From contig JAQIFP010000081.1 in NCBI GenBank assembly GCA_030141585.1, positions 1-27,199 of the forward strand: DNA of 27,199 nucleotides, written 5' to 3'. Positions 1 through 10,448 of the stretch are shown here, piece by piece (position 1 is the stretch's first letter; each line of letters opens with the position of its first letter). Under the pieces are notes generated by a model. That model saw nothing but the letters and a program-made list of their open reading frames with translations. It was not told the DNA's origin and searched no databases. This DNA is from Ophryocystis elektroscirrha. Taxonomy: Eukaryota > Apicomplexa > Conoidasida > Neogregarinorida > Ophryocystidae. The position numbers were made by a program, and so were the translations under genes.

Positions 1-1365
1 TGTTTTCGAGTTTGGGTTTAACTTCATTATTTTCGGTATGTTTTTTGCCAAATTCGTGGTTTTCTTCCTCAAATTCTTCAAAGTTCTTGTCGGTTTTTTT
101 TTTGTGAATAGGTTCAGATTTATCAAAAGATTTAAACTTCAAAGAATCCTTACTTTCTATGGAATTGTTATAAAAAATTTCCTTAGTTTGAGGAGGTTTC
201 CTGTTTACAATTTGATTATTTTGATGTGGGGTGTTGTTATTGACAAGTTTTCTATTTTTGTTGGCGGCTTCGTTCTCGTGGTCGTGGTGAACTATTCTTG
301 TTTTATGATTTAGAGATGAGTCGTATTCTTGTATTTTTGCACTGTTAGGAGGCTGTGTTTTTTGGTTAAATAAATGAGACTCGATCGGAACTAAAGAGAC
401 GGGTTTTTTTTGGCGTCTGGATGATGGAGTATTAAGACCACAAAATTGATTACTTTTATAATTTTCAGGTGGAGAAAGAGATCTATATACAATTCGAGAG
501 GATGTATTCAATTGTGGAGAACACGAGTTATATAAATCTGTCACTATATTACGATATATTGGCTGCTTATTTATATTGGCTTTTTGTTCTGGAGTTTTTT
601 CGGAATTCCATTTACGTAATATAGAGCGTGTTAATAATTGGTCGGACGGGTTTACATTGAATATATTGTCCGTTTGTATGGTTCGGGAATCCATTATTGC
701 TCCAGAGCGATTATATAAAGTAATTATAGGCCGGATACTTTCATAAGTTTTAGATATAGGTGTTATATCTACGGATGTTGGGACTGTTGTCGATGCAGAA
801 ACTTGATTATGCAAGTTATATGGAGACAGAAGTTTTTGTTGAGGAATTTGCTTTGAAACGGGAGACTGTTCAAAACATGCTGTTATATTAGAAGAAGAAA
901 TAGAGGAAGATGAAGAAGAAGACATGGAATTTCTGATGTTTTTTTTTTCACCACATTCTGTTTGTAATGCCTCTATTTTTTTTTTAGCTAAAATAGCATC
1001 CTTGCACTGCACTTCACGTATTTTAGATATTTCTTTTTGTAATATGTCTTTTTGTTGTAACAAATTTCCAACCATTACCGCATATTTGTCTGCTTTTTCT
1101 TTCAATACAGATGCTTGCAAATCACCTTGGTTGCGTAACTTTTCGCACTCATTTTTTAACCTTGTAATTTCATCCTTCATTGATATTTTAATTAAATCGT
1201 TTTCTTCTAATCGTTTTGTAAGTTGTCTGTTCTCTTCTTTCAACTTCGCATTTTTTTCTTGTAAACTGGAGATTGTTGTTTTCAACTCATTCAGCATATT
1301 TTCCGTCTAAAAAAAGTATTTCCATGATATAACAGAGAATTTTCATAATTATATACATATTTATA

Positions 1366-1401
<36 letters not shown>

Positions 1402-2506
1402 TATAAATATATAAATATTTTGATATATTAAAAACTAAATATATAAATATGTTAATTTATAAAAATGTAAATATATAAATATATAAATATATGGATATAT
1501 GAATGTATAAATATATAAAATGATAAATATATTAATATAAATAAATATATATATATATATATTTAGAATATTTATAGTAAAATTATTGGTTTTTTCTTCT
1601 TAAGCAATAATAAGATATACATATACCAGTTTGTTCAAAAATTAAGCATAATGACATTAATAAATACTAAATATTAATAGTATTATATTATATAATATAT
1701 AATACTAAATATTATATATACACTTGTTTTTTAGAAGTTAAAGTACAGTTAAATGTTTATATTTATACAGTAATTACTTTTATAGATGGAGCTTGAACTA
1801 ATTTCAAAGAGTTTTCTAATTCCTTCACTTCAGCAGTCAACCTAGCGATAGTTTCTTCTTGTGCTTGAATAATAATATTCGACTTTTCTTTCTGAGATGC
1901 ATTTAATGTAGATTTATCGTTTTCAACTGTCTAAAAATATGTTAAAAACAGATTTATCGTACTATAGATTTTTGTAAGGCTTTAAGTTGTAGTTCAGTTT
2001 GATTTAATTTTTTGTCTAAAGCTTCTTTTTCACGTTGAAGATTTTTAATTTCTTCCTCAGCTTTCGCTTTATATTTTTCTAGCTCAAATATTTGGTTACT
2101 GTAAACCTCAGCCATTTTTTCATTGTACACAGGCTTCAAGTGATGATGTTCATCTTCATCATCCGACATTCTCACTTTTTTTGTCTTTCCCCACCAGGTT
2201 TTTTTTTTTTTATGTGGTGTCTTCGGATACGTTCCGGTAGCATTTTTATTTGAAGTCTGATATGCAACATTTCACGATAATACAATAATAATTTATACTA
2301 TTTAAAAAAATTTCTACTTGCGCGAAGTTATCAGTTTGTTTATATATATATATATATATATATATGTAATACTATTAGAGTTTCTAAAATAACGTGTATG
2401 TATATATATATATATATATATACATATATACATGTGTAATACTATAAGAGTTTCTAAAATAACGTATATATATATGTAATACTATTAGAGTTTCTAAAAT
2501 AACGTG

Positions 2507-2560
<54 letters not shown>

Positions 2561-3697
2561 TACATGTGTAATACTATAAGAGTTTCTAAAATAACGTATA
2601 TATATATGTAATACTATTAGAGTTTCTAAAATAACGTATATATATATGTAATACTATTAGAGTTTCTAAAATAACGTATACATATATATGTAATACTATT
2701 AGACTTTCCAAAATAATATATATATATATATATATATATACATATGTAATACAATTAGAGTTTGTAAGATAGCGTATATATATGTATATATATATTTGTA
2801 ATATTATTAGAGCAATTAAAATAGTGTATATATATAGAGCATGATTTTGATGAATTACAATTAATTAAGGTTATTTAGAAGAATTAAACTTACAGTAAAA
2901 GATCTTGGAGACGATACTTCATCGTTTTGAATTCTATAGAATAAGTGTAGCTGAAAATTCTTACAGATCGATAGCGTCATATCTTAAATTCATCAGATTA
3001 CTTTCAAGCAGCAATTGCTTCCTAAGGAAACAATAAAATAAACTTTCATTTACTCTAATAATTTTTGAATTTCTTCATTTTGCTCAGTTCTGTAAAATAG
3101 AAAATCTGATTATTTTATGGTTACATTTTTATTTGAGCACTTTTCAAAGCGTCAGAAGGTTCTTTAGAATCACTAAAACAAATAGAGTACATTTTTGATA
3201 TTACTGCATTGTAGAAAGTTCTTTCCTTAATTGAGAATTCTCTTGTCTTTCTCTATTAATAAAAAACATTTTGTACATCTGTCAAAATAATTTTGTTACT
3301 TACTTTTCAAGTTCCGCTGATAACGCATTTACACTAAAGAAAATTTAATTATATTTAATTGAAGTTCATGAATATTTGGTATTTTATGCTTTATATAATT
3401 ATTATTTAATTGAAAATTAATATATTAATAGTATTTTTGGTACGTAATAGGATTATTTATGGCTATATATGTACATCTCCAATATACTCTGTCTTTTACA
3501 CAAATATTAGCTACAAATTTAAGTCTTTATAGCAAAGATATAATTTGCTATTATAATTCATAATGTGTATATATTTATTGTGTAAAATGGAGAGCCATAA
3601 AGTATATTTTTGCACGAATAAAACAAAATTGCAATAATTATACTATTATTTAAACAAATGCTTAATAAAAATAAATTTATATATAATATTTATATAA

Positions 3698-3729
<32 letters not shown>

Positions 3730-4197
3730 ATATATACATATATATATACATATATATATAAATGTGAATGACTTAGATGTTTTGAGAATATATTATAAAT
3801 GTTATTATGTGACTGTAGGTTAAAGTATAATTTATATTTGTCATTTATTAATATATGCAAGATGGATATTGATTGATTAATATTCAGGTTACCTTTTCTT
3901 CTCACTCATCAAAACGGTATATTTTTTATGAAGGGTCTGATATTTTTCAGTCAATTGGTAATATTTTTTCTATTAGGAAGGTCATATAACTACAATAAGT
4001 ATTACTTCCCAATTGTCTTGTGATAATATGGAAGACCTAGAATTTGATTCATACGTATTAAGTGGACTTTGAGAGGTTTCCTGATATTGTATAAAATAAA
4101 AATATAGTCTATAGTATTGGTGTAAATATTTGTTAACTCATGCGTGTGTATATATAAATGTTACTAAGTAAGTTTTATATCACTCTTAGAAACATAG

Positions 4198-4249
<52 letters not shown>

Positions 4250-4649
4250 GCTTGTGCAGCATTAATGGGTAATATAAACATGTATTTATACGAATAAGAA
4301 ATTACATGCAACATTATCTAAGAAATCTACAGAACAAGCAAATATTTAATTATTTTACCACTTTGCCGCCGGTTTGTGAATTAATAGCTTTCCTAGTCGG
4401 CAATAATTCAACATAAACGTTACTGTGGTAGTTTAAAATCTTTAAAATCTGCTTCGGCTCCAGACAGTATTACTGATGTTGTTCTTTCCAAATCTGAAGC
4501 AACTTATAAGATCTGTAAATTATTGAACCGTGTATAGAACTTTTGTCATCTTGCTCAGATGCACTGTGTGCCGATGTTTTTCGTTTAGATGACGAATGCC
4601 CCAATAAGTGCTTATTGGTAGTTCTGGCCAAATTTTTCATTGCCTTCAT
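1..4649 (-). CDS. Coiled-coil protein of unknown function, 14 exons, 3' end beyond left edge
   Basis: Rebuilt exons: 4649-4529, 4493-4424, 4392-4359, 4080-4006, 3969-3893, 3333-3304, 3252-3205, 3172-3125, 3089-3054, 3021-2965, 2933-2894, 2256-1963, 1930-1778, 1306-1. All join in phase and give about 796 residues. The ATG at 4649 is preceded by an in-frame TAA three codons upstream. Residues from about 80 onward are mostly heptad-type helix (for example LTEKYQTLHKKYTVLMSEKK), interrupted by a basic stretch (HKKKKTWWGKTKKVR) and an acidic-His stretch (MSDDEDEHHH). The last exon starts as coiled coil, then has a Ser run and a low-complexity Asn/Lys/Glu tail ending in a 9-residue repeat at the edge. 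No enzymatic domain is visible. A cytoskeletal or scaffold role is only a guess. Intron 1 uses an unusual gttcaa donor; exon 1/2 limits are the least certain. A 12-nt microexon near 4317-4306 is possible. The ORF appears to continue at 27199-26717. Confidence 0.75.
1307..1777 (-). other. Long intron of the coiled-coil gene, TA-rich
   Basis: The 471-nt interval between exons 1930-1778 and 1306-1 starts with gtaatt and ends with ttttag on the minus strand. It is nearly pure A/T, with a (TA)n run around 1368-1397 and another near 1545-1561. I found no further exon in it. Confidence 0.7.
2366..2827. repeat. Minisatellite of nine ~30-bp cores separated by variable TA tracts
   Basis: The core gtaatactattagagtttc (first 20 of about 30 bp, continuing to aacgt) starts at 2366, 2436, 2476, 2568, 2608, 2648, 2690, 2746 and 2798. 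The copies are nearly identical up to 2677 and decay over the last three. Copies 1-2 and copies 3-4 form a larger duplicated unit that includes a gtgtatg-(TA)n-catgt spacer. The whole array sits inside the 637-nt intron (2893-2257) of the coiled-coil gene. Confidence 0.9.
3334..3892 (-). other. Long intron of the coiled-coil gene, TA-rich
   Basis: This 559-nt interval starts gtaacc and ends ttctttag on the minus strand. The phase (AG|T) joins the coil MSEKK with SVNALSAELEKE without interruption, which supports skipping the whole interval. It holds cata/tata repeats around 3695-3760 that give a meaningless Tyr/Met-rich ORF. Confidence 0.7.
4200..4245. repeat. (TA)n microsatellite
   Basis: An uninterrupted run of about 22 TA units inside the 278-nt intron 4358-4081 of the coiled-coil gene. 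Confidence 0.9.
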
Positions 4650-5027
4650 TTTCCGTTAGTTTTCCAATTTTTAAAATTCATTTATTAATTTTTTTTCTTT
4701 ACAAAAAAATTATATGAATTGCTTCAGCCCTGCTTGTTGAATTAACTGTACAGGTTTTATGATTTTTTTAATATTTGAAGCAAAAATCAAGTTTTTATTT
4801 GAATAAAGCAACTTTAACATCCAAACATAATAAAATATATGTGCAAAATTTATAAAGCAGTTTTTATTTGATAATTTCCAACAGATAATTATAAATTGTA
4901 GTTTTTTGTCATTTGCAAGGCTATTTTACTAATGTGGGATTTTTTTTTGTAATAAAATTATTTGAATTATATTATTAGCGAATTTTTCAGGCTTTTTTTC
5001 CTTTAATTATAAAAATAAAAAAAAAAT
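4650..5027. other. Intergenic: 5' flank of coiled-coil gene and 3' flank of RPL12
   Basis: AT-rich sequence with several poly-T/poly-A runs (4689-4696, 4941-4949, 5018-5026). Both neighbours are on the minus strand, so it should hold the RPL12 3' UTR and the promoter of the coiled-coil gene. I see no ORF or RNA gene in it. Confidence 0.6.
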
Positions 5028-5738
5028 TTATTTGACTGCAACTGTTCTTTCGCTGATAGATTGAACGGATTCCATAGTTAACTCAGATTGCCAATGTTTT
5101 GGTGATTCATTATTAACAGTGCAACCAATTGCATTACTAAAATGAATCAAATTAGTAAACAGTGAAGATAATTTCAGATACAAATTATATATAAAGATAC
5201 ATTATTCGAATAATAGTAATTTTTAACATTACTAATAATACAATATTTAACACCAGACATTTAGTATAAGTATACAGTAATACTCTTGAGTATTACTGTA
5301 TACTAAATTAACTGATATTATAACTCACCAAGTGCCTAAAACTTCCTTTACGGTTCCGAAAAGATGCTTTGATGGAATACCAGTGTTTCTTTCTCTCAAG
5401 ATTTTTGCAATAGCAACAACTGACTCTATTGTTAAATTGCCATTGTGTTTAATGTTCTTAGTCTTCTTTCTATCACGAACCGGTTCATGCAATTCTTTAA
5501 GTAAAAGAGCAGTTGCTGATGGAATTACATCAACGGTAGCTTGACGATTTTGAATAGTTAATTTCACTAAAACTTTGATTCCTTTCCAGTCTTGTGTGGC
5601 TTTTGCAATATCTTCACCAACTTTTTTAGGCGACTAAACAATACAATCATTTAGAAACAGTAATCATTTGCAGTCAAACTATCTGTAATTTACAAAATCT
5701 ATTATATATTTTCAATTATATATAAATACACATATGCA

Positions 5739-5773
<35 letters not shown>

Positions 5774-6311
5774 ATATATATGTATATATATATATATGTA
5801 TATATATTATTATATATATGTATATATATATATATGTATATATATTATTATATATATATGTATATATATATGTATATATATTATTATATTCATTTATAGA
5901 ATTATATATATAATTTTATATATAATTTGATAAATAAATATGAACATTTATATAAATTCTCAAGTAATAACAACCAATATTAAATATATGACTGATTCTA
6001 TTACTAATATATTTGAAAATATGCTAATATGTCCGCTGTTATTCAAGTCTACATAAAGAGCATAAGATATTATTATTTCAGCGAAGATAATTTACAGCAC
6101 AATACAGTATAATTGAAGTCAAATAATGTAAGTTTTAAATAGAGTGTCTAAAAGCATTAATTACCAAACCTAATGGCCCTAATTTAGGTGCAAGAACAGC
6201 TGTTGCTCCGACTTCGCCACCAACTTGTCGTAAAAATACTGGAAAAAAAATATAAGTTTACTGATTTTACCAACCGTATTTAATTTCGTTAGGGTCGGGT
6301 TTTTTCGCCAT
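5028..6311 (-). CDS. RPL12: 60S ribosomal protein L12 (uL11)
   Basis: Large-subunit stalk-base protein uL11, which binds 28S rRNA and anchors the P-protein stalk in the cytosol. Exons 6311-6275, 6238-6165, 5633-5329 and 5136-5028 give 174 residues, close to the usual ~165. The start reads [17 protein letters not shown], followed by [46 protein letters not shown] and [14 protein letters not shown], all hallmark blocks of the family. Intron 1 (6274-6239) only keeps frame with the atypical donor gttggt; the nearby gtaaaa would break the conserved KYVFLRQ. Intron 2 is 531 nt and full of TA repeats (5741-5890); intron 3 is 192 nt. The gene is divergent from RPS25 across 195 bp, which suggests a shared promoter. 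Confidence 0.95.
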
Positions 6312-6506
6312 TTAAAATTTGTTTTATGAACCTTTTCTAAAACGTCCCAACTGTAAAATTCCTTTTATTACATTTGTTAGACAAAAAAAAATTATTCTTA
6401 TATAATTGAGGTAATTTAATAATTTATTGAAAATAAAATGTTATCAAATAATTTTTTTTAACAAATTATTTACTCTGTCATTAATAATAATAATATTTTA
6501 GAAAAA
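6312..6506. promoter_or_regulatory. Likely bidirectional promoter between RPL12 and RPS25
   Basis: Two ribosomal protein genes start on opposite strands 195 bp apart. The interval is AT-rich, with T-runs near 6380-6390 and 6452-6460. I do not recognise a specific motif; the promoter call rests on gene arrangement only. Confidence 0.45.
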
Positions 6507-6880
6507 ATGCCACCTAAAGAAAAAAAAACTAAAGCTCAAATTCTCGCCGCTGCTTCTTCAGGAGGAAAATCAAAGAAGAAGGTAGAAAATTAAAATAACT
6601 AAAAGTTTATATTTAGAAATGGTCAAAGGGAAAACAGAAAGACAAATTAAATAATGCAGTTTATTTTGATAAATCGACTTATGATAGACTTATGAACGAT
6701 ACACCTAAAATGAAGATGATTACCCCATATACTGTCTCTGAGCGTCTGAAAATCAACGTTTCACTTGCTCGAATGGCTATCAAATACTTAGAAGATCAAA
6801 AACTTATAATTCCATCAGGTCCTCAAAATCATGCTCAAAAAATATATGTACCAGCAACAGTAAAGGCTGCCGCTAATTAA
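6507..6880 (+). CDS. RPS25: 40S ribosomal protein S25 (eS25)
   Basis: Small-subunit protein eS25. Exon 1 (6507-6581) encodes MPPKEKKTKAQILAAAS and a Lys-rich end; after a 35-nt intron (6582-6616), exon 2 (6617-6880) starts KWSKGKQKDKLNNAVYFDKS and continues through the winged-helix core (TVSERLKINVSLARMAIKYL) to the stop. Total 112 residues, the usual family length. The KWSKGK/VNNxVxFDK-like block and the ARxAIKxLxxxxxI block are diagnostic. The start is the first ATG after an A-rich leader. It heads a run of genes on the plus strand and faces RPL12 across a short divergent promoter. Confidence 0.95.
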
Positions 6881-7004
6881 GTTCAAATTAACTTTATTTT
6901 TTTTTTACTCTTTTTAGAAAAAAAAAAAAAAATTATAGTCTCAAATATATAATAATACAAATCAACAGTTTTAAACTAATTAAATAAATAACTTCTATCA
7001 GTAA

Positions 7005-7055
7005 AATGGCTTTTTTCATTAATAGTCCCATTCCAAAATATGCAGCTGAAAGATA
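7005..7055 (+). other. Short upstream ORF overlapping the 60-aa ORF
   Basis: An ATG in an A-rich context (gtaaaATGGC) opens MAFFINSPIPKYAAER and stops at TAA 7053-7055, inside the next ORF but in another frame. It may be a uORF, or the true N-terminus joined by a frameshift (AGA TAA C) or by one base missing in the sequence. Confidence 0.35.
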
Positions 7056-7222
7056 ACGGATTTTTGACAAGGCGTGTAGCCGTTCCTGAGTACGATAAAA
7101 CTAGTTCAAGACACTGCTCTTCATGTTCTAAAGATGTTAAGCACCCGACAAGTACTTTAGTTTACATGCCCATATATAACTCAGATGGTAATCAGATTAT
7201 GTGTGTATGTAAACATCAATAA
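7040..7222 (+). CDS. Small hypothetical protein with CxxC and CxC cysteines
   Basis: A 60-residue ORF beginning MQLKDNGFLTRRVAVPEYDK, with HCSSC in the middle and MCVCKHQ at the end. The CxxC...CxC pattern could bind a metal, but I recognise no family. Its frame has a stop just upstream (near 7018), so 7040 is the first possible ATG in frame; the better-placed ATG at 7005 is in another frame and overlaps it. It lies between RPS25 and the 266-aa gene, all plus strand. It could be a complete small gene or the downstream part of a protein starting at 7005. Real coding is suggested by the G/C content and balanced composition compared with the flanks. Confidence 0.45.
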   Translation: MQLKDNGFLTRRVAVPEYDKTSSRHCSSCSKDVKHPTSTLVYMPIYNSDGNQIMCVCKHQ

Positions 7223-7766
7223 TAAAAATTTAGTGCTTATTGTTTTTTTTTTTGTTTACATGATTAATATCATAGATTTATATACTTTATAGTTTTTGTC
7301 ATGCATGATTATATACTCTTGAGGGTATATTGAAATATATACTATTAACTAGACTTTAATATTTGCATTAAGGTTATCCTCATTAGCTTAATATAAATAT
7401 ATATTAATATTATATATATATATATATATATAAGACCTAGATATAATATTCAAGCTTTTATATATCAATTAGCAAATAAATATAGTTAAATGTGAATATA
7501 TGGCTTTATTTAATCTATATTATCTTTATATTATAAATCTTGCATACTATATATATCATATATAAATATATATATATAATAAACAATATAATTGCATTTG
7601 TTGGAACAAATATAAAGTTATGTGTTTTTTTTTTTATACTAAATATATTATATTATAATCATACAATAATGAATATGTTGCTCTATCCTTTATTTTTTTT
7701 TTTTTTTTAGACAAAATCGAGAAAGAAAAAAAAAATTTAATTGAAACTTTTTCCTTGCGGTTACAG
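7223..7766. other. AT-rich intergenic stretch with TA tract and poly-T
   Basis: Contains a TA run at about 7410-7432, many short tata blocks, and T-runs at 7629-7637 and 7692-7708 followed by an acceptor-like ttttag at 7710. From 7711 the sequence is open in the frame of the next gene, so a 5' exon border may lie here; otherwise I see nothing coding. Confidence 0.5.
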
Positions 7767-8815
7767 ATGAGATTACACATACAAGGCAGTAAATTAATAA
7801 AACGATTTGCTGATATCTATGAGTGGGGAGAAAATAACGCTTTCATTTTCGACCTATTAACAACTGAAGAATGTGATTATTTATTGTCTATAAACTCTGA
7901 CTACCGTGAACTTAAGAATTCTTTAATTCGTCGATTGTCCATATTGACACAAGTTCCAGTCGAATATGTAAGGTTGTCTACAGGCCTAAGAGATGTTTTA
8001 TATTCAATAACAAATCCTGACCATATGGTCAGTTTAACTTTTCTTCAAAGTAAATAATTTTAGACTTAAATAATACCTTTGTCATTAAAGCTCTTCTTAC
8101 TACTTTCTCTTTTTTTTTTTTTTCTAAATTCTTACTTGCTCCCACTTTTTCTTTTTATTACACTACTAGCGGAGGTTTTCTTTATATCTTCACTTTTTTT
8201 TTTCTAATCAAATTAATTCTTTTAGCTAAATTAAAATTGCTGTTCTGCATACGTGTGTCTATCCACGCTTGTTCTCGTTTCTTGTACTTCATGAAACTTT
8301 CAGACCAAATTCAAATATTGGTATTTTCAGAGCTAGATAAATCAAAAAAAATTGTGATTCGTAGCGAAAATCAAACTATTCACCCTTTCCCAGGATTAAC
8401 TTTAATTATAAATCGCAAACTTTTAAATGAAATTGAGTTCGAGCCTGAACCCGACTCTTACATTATGATTTATACTGAATTAACCCATATTACTAAGCCT
8501 TTCACGAATTTGCAACATCAATCAACCTCTCAACATGATTGCATAGAAGTTTCAAGTAAAAAAAAAGAAAAAAAAAAAAAAAACTTTGTTAGACATTTTG
8601 GATAAAAAAAAAATAGACAATAGATTTATGGGTATAGAGGAACTTCTTCAGTATCATCAAGATTTAAAAGATCAAACTGTTCAAAGTAATTTATTTTTAG
8701 AATAAAATGTTATGTTTTAGTGTTTGATCAAATAGAAAAAGATTTTAATGATGAAAACGATAAAGAAGGCTTAAATCAATTACAAGAAAAACTAAAGGAA
8801 GAATTATCTAATTGA
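7767..8815 (+). CDS. Hypothetical protein, 266 residues, four exons
   Basis: Exons 7767-8049, 8226-8555, 8593-8685 and 8721-8815 join in phase. The N-terminus reads MRLHIQGSKLIKRFADIYEW; a hydrophobic patch (LKLLFCIRVSIHACSRFLYF) follows the exon 1/2 join, and the last third is acidic, helical and probably coiled (EELLQYHQDLKDQ, LNQLQEKLKEELSN). I do not recognise a family. Intron 2 (8556-8592) is an extreme case of an A-run intron: gta, then A-runs, then ctttgttag. The frame is open upstream to an acceptor-like site at 7710, so about 19 extra residues from a missing 5' exon are possible; alternatively ttacag at 7761-7766 is a 5'UTR acceptor right before the ATG. TRAPPC5 starts 88 bp downstream on the same strand. 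Confidence 0.6.
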
Positions 8816-8903
8816 GTCATAATTTATTTTTTTTTTTTTTTAAAGGAATTTGAAATTTTAATTAATGTATATATATACATATAATTTATTTCACATACCT
8901 GTT

Positions 8904-9686
8904 ATGCTTCAATATGCTTTTGATAACAAAAGAAATAACCGAAAAGCTCAAGATTCTAAAGAACATGTAAAAAATGAAATTAATCGACCATATAAAAATG
9001 AAGTACTTTCTAGGAAATTCCCAGAAGTTGTGCTTAGATTAGCTTAAGTTTTTTTTCTTTTTTATTTTCGGAATTAGTTAAAGTTTGCTTAGCAAGTTCC
9101 ACTGACGGTAATGAATTAGAAGAAAAATTACACTCTATGGGATTGGGCGTTGGTAGCCGGTTATATGAATACATTTCTTTCAAAAAACGCCCTGGTAAAC
9201 GTGATGTAAAAATATTGAGCATTTTGACTTTTATCTCTCAAACATGCTGGAAACTTTTGTTCGGGCGTCTGGGAGAATTGCTAAAAAGTGAAGATAATAT
9301 AAATGAATGTATGTCCTATATATATATACACATGATTAAATAGATATGATTAAGGATACTGACTTTGTTCTAACTAGGTTTATTGACGTTCCCAAAGTAA
9401 TTTTAATTATCCATATAATTTATAGTTTTAACTTTTTATATATATACAAATACTTGCTATAATTGTACTGTGTAATTAGTATTATTAAAGTTAATTATGA
9501 TTCCAATTATTGATTATATTATAAATGACTATTATATATATATATATTTATATATGTAAATAAGACTATTTACTTTTTTTTTACCAATAATTTGTTGATA
9601 CATATATACATATACATATATATATATATATTAAAAAGTAATTTAAATTATATATACATATATATATATATTGAAAGCTAATATAC

Positions 9687-9733
<47 letters not shown>

Positions 9734-10007
9734 AAAACAAATAATACATGACATTATATAAAATGTGTGAATTTGTGTATGTTATAGAACTTCGGGCATC
9801 TAAGCGTTGCTTCGTACGCTGCTGGTATTATAGAAGGAATGTTATGTGTGGCTCAATTTGTAAGTAAATTGTTGTTATATATGTTGTTAATAGCCTGCTA
9901 TTGTAACTGCTCATAATACTGACGAAAGCAATCCTGGCGATACTACAATATTGATTCAATTTTTTCCTGAAGTAGTTGAACGCAATAAAGCTATTAATAT
10001 ATCTTAA
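8904..10007 (+). CDS. TRAPPC5: TRAPP complex subunit 5 (Trs31/TRAPPC5)
   Basis: Core subunit of the TRAPP tethering complex and Rab GEF acting in ER-Golgi traffic. Exons 8904-9002, 9038-9308, 9344-9396, 9788-9859 and 9894-10007 give 202 residues (human about 188). Family blocks in order: NEISLSFFSFLFSELVKVC (matching the TEVSLSAFxLLFSELV type), then LHSMGLGVGSRLYEYISF, KRDVKILSILTFISQTCWK, LFGR, a YMIKD...RFIDVPK block, SVASYAAGIIEGML and FPAIVTAH. Intron 1 was placed so that ISLSFF follows KNE; reading through instead gives a stop. Two 35-nt introns and one 34-nt intron sit beside a 391-nt TA-rich intron (9397-9787). An in-frame ATG at 8865 would add 13 residues of TA-derived sequence and is less likely. 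Confidence 0.9.
9690..9731. repeat. (TA)n microsatellite in TRAPPC5 intron 3
   Basis: An uninterrupted TA run within the 391-nt intron 9397-9787, preceded by several shorter tata/cata blocks. Confidence 0.9.
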
Positions 10008-10448
10008 TACTCAAAGTTGAGAACATGTTAATTGAACTTGTACTTCATGATATTACACTTTATTACATATAGCGTTGTTTAAGTTATATATACATACTTT
10101 TTAATACGAAAAAAACAAACACTATTTATTATATAGCTACGAAATGCAGCTGTATATGTTTATATAACTTGATATGCGAATAAATACACGTATGAAATAA
10201 AAAGACAAAGTAATTGGTCAATAATGGTGTGCAATTCTAGGCTAAAACATTTCTAGATAATTTTTAAGAACCATACTTGTTAAATAACTATATTTTAATT
10301 ATATTATTATATCTAATAAAATATTAAATAAAAACCCATACGTTACAATTATATAAGTATAATATAGTTATTCTAAAATAAAAAATTTTTTTTTTTTTTT
10401 TTTAATTAAAAAAGAGCTTTTTTCACCTGATGTAAATACGATGTTTTT
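10008..10448. other. Intergenic between TRAPPC5 and the cyclin gene
   Basis: AT-rich, with a T-run at 10387-10403 shortly before the cyclin start. At 10441 an ATG TTT TTA TGA mini-ORF overlaps the cyclin ATG and may dampen translation. No other coding signal seen. Confidence 0.5.

Noticed and set aside
924..1310. Plus-strand ORF of 128 residues, and another at 38-313
   Set aside because: Both are antisense to the coiled-coil gene; Phe/Cys/Ser-rich translations typical of reverse-read Lys/Glu codons.
2170..2330. Start of the coiled-coil gene at the ATG near 2169 with a promoter upstream
   Set aside because: The frame is open upstream of that ATG to an acceptor at 2257, and eleven further exons join in phase back to 4649.
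2366..2827. CRISPR-like array
   Set aside because: The spacers are only TA runs of variable length and the host is eukaryotic; it is a minisatellite inside an intron.
5332..5544. Plus-strand ORF of 70 residues
   Set aside because: Antisense shadow of RPL12 exon 3.
8865..9047. 60-residue ORF ending KFPEVVLRLA as a separate gene
   Set aside because: Its end is a 35-nt intron (9003-9037) of TRAPPC5; splicing gives the conserved SLSFFSFLFSELV block.
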